Below are positions 6,949 to 10,382 of a stretch of DNA of 10,382 nucleotides, one piece after another (position 1 is the first letter of the stretch; the number at the start of each line of letters is the position of its first letter). The position numbers were made by a program, and so were the translations under genes. This DNA is from Thioalkalivibrio sp. (GTDB lineage: Bacteria > Pseudomonadota > Gammaproteobacteria > Ectothiorhodospirales > Ectothiorhodospiraceae), in the NCBI GenBank assembly GCA_003550945.1, contig PULL01000011.1, positions 1 to 10,382 on the forward strand, written 5' to 3'. The notes below the pieces were generated by a model. It did no database searches. It was not told where the DNA came from and was given only the letters and a program-made list of their open reading frames with translations.

Positions 6949-6957
6949 GGTTCCGGC

Positions 6958-7878
6958 ATGCCGATCCAGCGTCGCGACATCGATGGCATCATTCTGCTGG
7001 ACAAGCCCCTCGGCTGGAGTTCGAACCAGGCGCTGGGGCGGGTCAAGTACCTGCTGGCTGCACGGAAGGCGGGCCACACGGGCAGCCTCGACCCCCTGGC
7101 CACCGGCCTGCTGCCGCTGTGTTTCGGGCAGGCCACCAAGGTTTCCGGGTGGCTGCTGGACGCCGACAAGCGCTACGAGGCCGTGGCCCGGCTCGGCGTG
7201 GTGACCCGCACTGGCGACCTCGAGGGCGAGGTTCTGCGCGAGTGCCCGGTACCGGCGCTCTCGGCCACCGCGATCGAGCGGGCCTGCGCCGGCCTGCGGG
7301 GTGAAATCCAGCAGGTGCCACCGATGTACTCAGCGCTGAAACACGAAGGTCGGCGGCTTTACGAACTGGCGCGCAAGGGCGTCGAGGTGGAGCGTCCGGC
7401 CCGGGCCGTGACCGTGCACGCGCTGACGGCATCCCTGATTGCACCCGATCGCCTGCGGATTCAGGTCCGGTGCAGCAAGGGCACGTATATCCGCACCCTG
7501 GTGGAAGACCTCGGTGAGGCGCTCGGCTGCGGCGCGACGGTGGCCGAATTGCGGCGTACCGGTCACGGGGCTTTCGACGCCGCCGACATGGTGTCGTTGG
7601 CAACCCTTGAAAACGCCGCCGACGCGGCGGGTCCCCAGGGTCTGGAGCGCTGGCTGCTGCCGGCCGACCGGGCGCTGGCGGATCGCCCGGAGGTCCGGCT
7701 GGATGCTGCGAGCAGCCGGTTCCTGCGTCAGGGCCAGCCGGTGTTCGTCGCGGGAGTGCGGGATACCGGCCCATTGCGCCTCTACGATCCGCAGGGTACG
7801 TTCCTCGGGGTGGGCCAGTTGCAGGACGACGGCCGCGTGGCACCGCGCCGGCTTTTCGTTTCGCCGGTTTCCTGTTAA
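6958..7878 (+). CDS. truB: tRNA pseudouridine-55 synthase TruB
   Basis: Converts U55 in the T-loop of tRNAs to pseudouridine and also acts as a tRNA chaperone. The 306 residues compare with 314 in E. coli. The catalytic domain contains DGIILLDKPLGWSS (9-22), AGHTGSLDPLATG with the nucleophile Asp45, DKRYEA with Tyr73, the PPMYSALKHEGRRLYELAR segment, and KGTYIRTLVEDLG with Tyr177 and Arg179; these correspond to E. coli Asp48, Tyr76, Tyr179 and Arg181. A C-terminal PUA-like domain fills about 250-306. The ATG at 6958 is the only usable start before the conserved core, yet it lacks a clear Shine-Dalgarno and follows a palindrome, so initiation may depend on ribosomes arriving from rbfA. The stop TAA overlaps the -35 region of the rpsO promoter. 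Confidence 0.97.
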   Translation: MPIQRRDIDGIILLDKPLGWSSNQALGRVKYLLAARKAGHTGSLDPLATGLLPLCFGQATKVSGWLLDADKRYEAVARLGVVTRTGDLEGEVLRECPVPALSATAIERACAGLRGEIQQVPPMYSALKHEGRRLYELARKGVEVERPARAVTVHALTASLIAPDRLRIQVRCSKGTYIRTLVEDLGEALGCGATVAELRRTGHGAFDAADMVSLATLENAADAAGPQGLERWLLPADRALADRPEVRLDAASSRFLRQGQPVFVAGVRDTGPLRLYDPQGTFLGVGQLQDDGRVAPRRLFVSPVSC

Positions 7879-7902
7879 TTCGTGGCGTTGGCGTGCTACT
7901 AT
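7875..7902 (+). promoter_or_regulatory. Candidate extended -10 promoter for rpsO-pnp
   Basis: TGC directly precedes TACTAT (7897-7902), giving an extended -10 element. A weak -35, TTAATT (7875-7880), lies 16 bases upstream and overlaps the truB stop codon. Initiation would fall near 7909, giving a leader of about 175 bases. E. coli also has an rpsO promoter between truB and rpsO, which supports this placement. Confidence 0.55.
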
Positions 7903-7905
7903 TTC

Positions 7906-8082
7906 GCGCCTTCACCGGACCCACGCTGTGAAGGCGCCTGTGCGTGCATCGGAAACGCCCGTTCCAGCCCGCAGCAGGGTTGAAGCGGCCGGCGGCGCTG
8001 CGTGCCGAGTGATCCGGGGTGGCGCGAGCGGTCGCGCCGGAGCCAAACAACAGGTTTTTCGTTCTCAGGAGTCGAGCAAGAC
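7906..8082 (+). promoter_or_regulatory. rpsO 5' leader, candidate S15 autoregulatory RNA
   Basis: The leader opens with the perfect 10-pair hairpin GCGCCTTCAC / GTGAAGGCGC around a 12-base loop (7906-7937), almost exactly at the expected 5' end of the mRNA. A second strong hairpin, GGCGCGA-GCGG-TCGCGCC (8021-8038), lies about 45 bases before the start codon. The Shine-Dalgarno AGGAG (8067-8071) follows an unpaired A-rich stretch. S15 is known to repress its own mRNA in several bacteria through differing leader structures. That this leader binds S15 is inferred. Confidence 0.45.
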
Positions 8083-8352
8083 ATGCCATTCAATACCGAA
8101 GCCAAGACGGCCGTCGTCGAGGAATACCGCCGGGATCCGAAGGACACCGGCTCGCCCGAGGTCCAGGTCGCGCTGCTGACCGCGCGCATCCAGCACCTGA
8201 TGGGGCACTTCGAGAGCCACAAGAAGGATCATCACTCGCGCCGCGGGCTGCTGAAGATGGTCAACCAGCGCCGCAAGCTGCTGAGTTATCTGAAAGGTCG
8301 TGACCAGGAGCGTTATCAGGCGCTCGTGCAAAGCCTCGGTCTGCGTCGGTAA
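8083..8352 (+). CDS. rpsO: 30S ribosomal protein S15
   Basis: Primary binding protein of the central domain of 16S rRNA, and part of inter-subunit bridge B4. The 89 residues equal the E. coli length exactly. Four-helix layout with the signature DTGSPEVQVALLTARI (about 21-36), HLMGHFESHKKDHHSRRGLL (38-57) carrying the rRNA-contacting His/Asp/Ser/Arg residues, and MVNQRRKLLSYL (59-70), ending in LGLRR. The ATG at 8083, preceded by AGGAG at 11 bases, gives the family N-terminus. A start at 8002 in the same frame would add 27 unrelated residues that belong to the leader. It sits between truB and pnp as in E. coli and probably has its own promoter. Confidence 0.99.
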   Translation: MPFNTEAKTAVVEEYRRDPKDTGSPEVQVALLTARIQHLMGHFESHKKDHHSRRGLLKMVNQRRKLLSYLKGRDQERYQALVQSLGLRR

Positions 8353-8366
8353 GTTTATCCAGAAAC

Positions 8367-8373
8367 GGGAAGG
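8367..8373 (+). promoter_or_regulatory. Shine-Dalgarno deciding the pnp GTG start
   Basis: GGGAAGG ends 5 bases before the GTG at 8379. No ATG or TTG in the same frame lies nearby that would keep the conserved N-terminus, so this site supports the GTG start. Confidence 0.75.
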
Positions 8374-8378
8374 TAAGC

Positions 8379-10382
<2,004 letters not shown>

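Overview
This is a GC-rich window (roughly two thirds G+C by eye) carrying the conserved translation/RNA-metabolism operon rimP-nusA-infB-rbfA-truB-rpsO-pnp, all on the + strand. Gene order and close similarity of NusA, IF2, S15 and PNPase to the Escherichia coli proteins point to a gammaproteobacterium. The high GC and codon use would fit a purple-sulfur or Ectothiorhodospira-type lineage, but that placement is inference.

Layout. Bases 1-1031 hold the 3' part of a PAS-type sensor histidine kinase whose start lies before the window. It has no evident functional link to the genes that follow. Bases 1032-1696 contain no convincing protein gene. This stretch holds several inverted repeats, one plausible promoter (1324-1352), a foldable segment ending in a strong intrinsic terminator (1359-1536), and a second leader with another terminator-like hairpin (1611-1634) just before rimP. 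No tRNA is recognisable here, although in E. coli the same operon begins with a tRNA-Met gene. Bases 1697-7878 encode RimP, NusA, IF2, RbfA and TruB with short gaps; infB and rbfA overlap by one base. A 204-base gap with an extended -10 promoter and two strong RNA hairpins precedes rpsO, a likely separately started and autoregulated unit. pnp follows rpsO after only 26 bases and runs off the 3' end inside its S1 domain.

How the genes work together. RimP and RbfA mature the 30S subunit, S15 is a primary 16S-binding protein, IF2 starts translation, TruB modifies tRNA U55, NusA controls pausing and termination, and PNPase degrades RNA. The operon therefore joins transcription, ribosome maturation, initiation and RNA turnover. 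The window is mostly ordinary housekeeping DNA. The parts worth a second look are non-coding: the 665-base region before rimP, the rpsO leader, and the very short rpsO-pnp junction.
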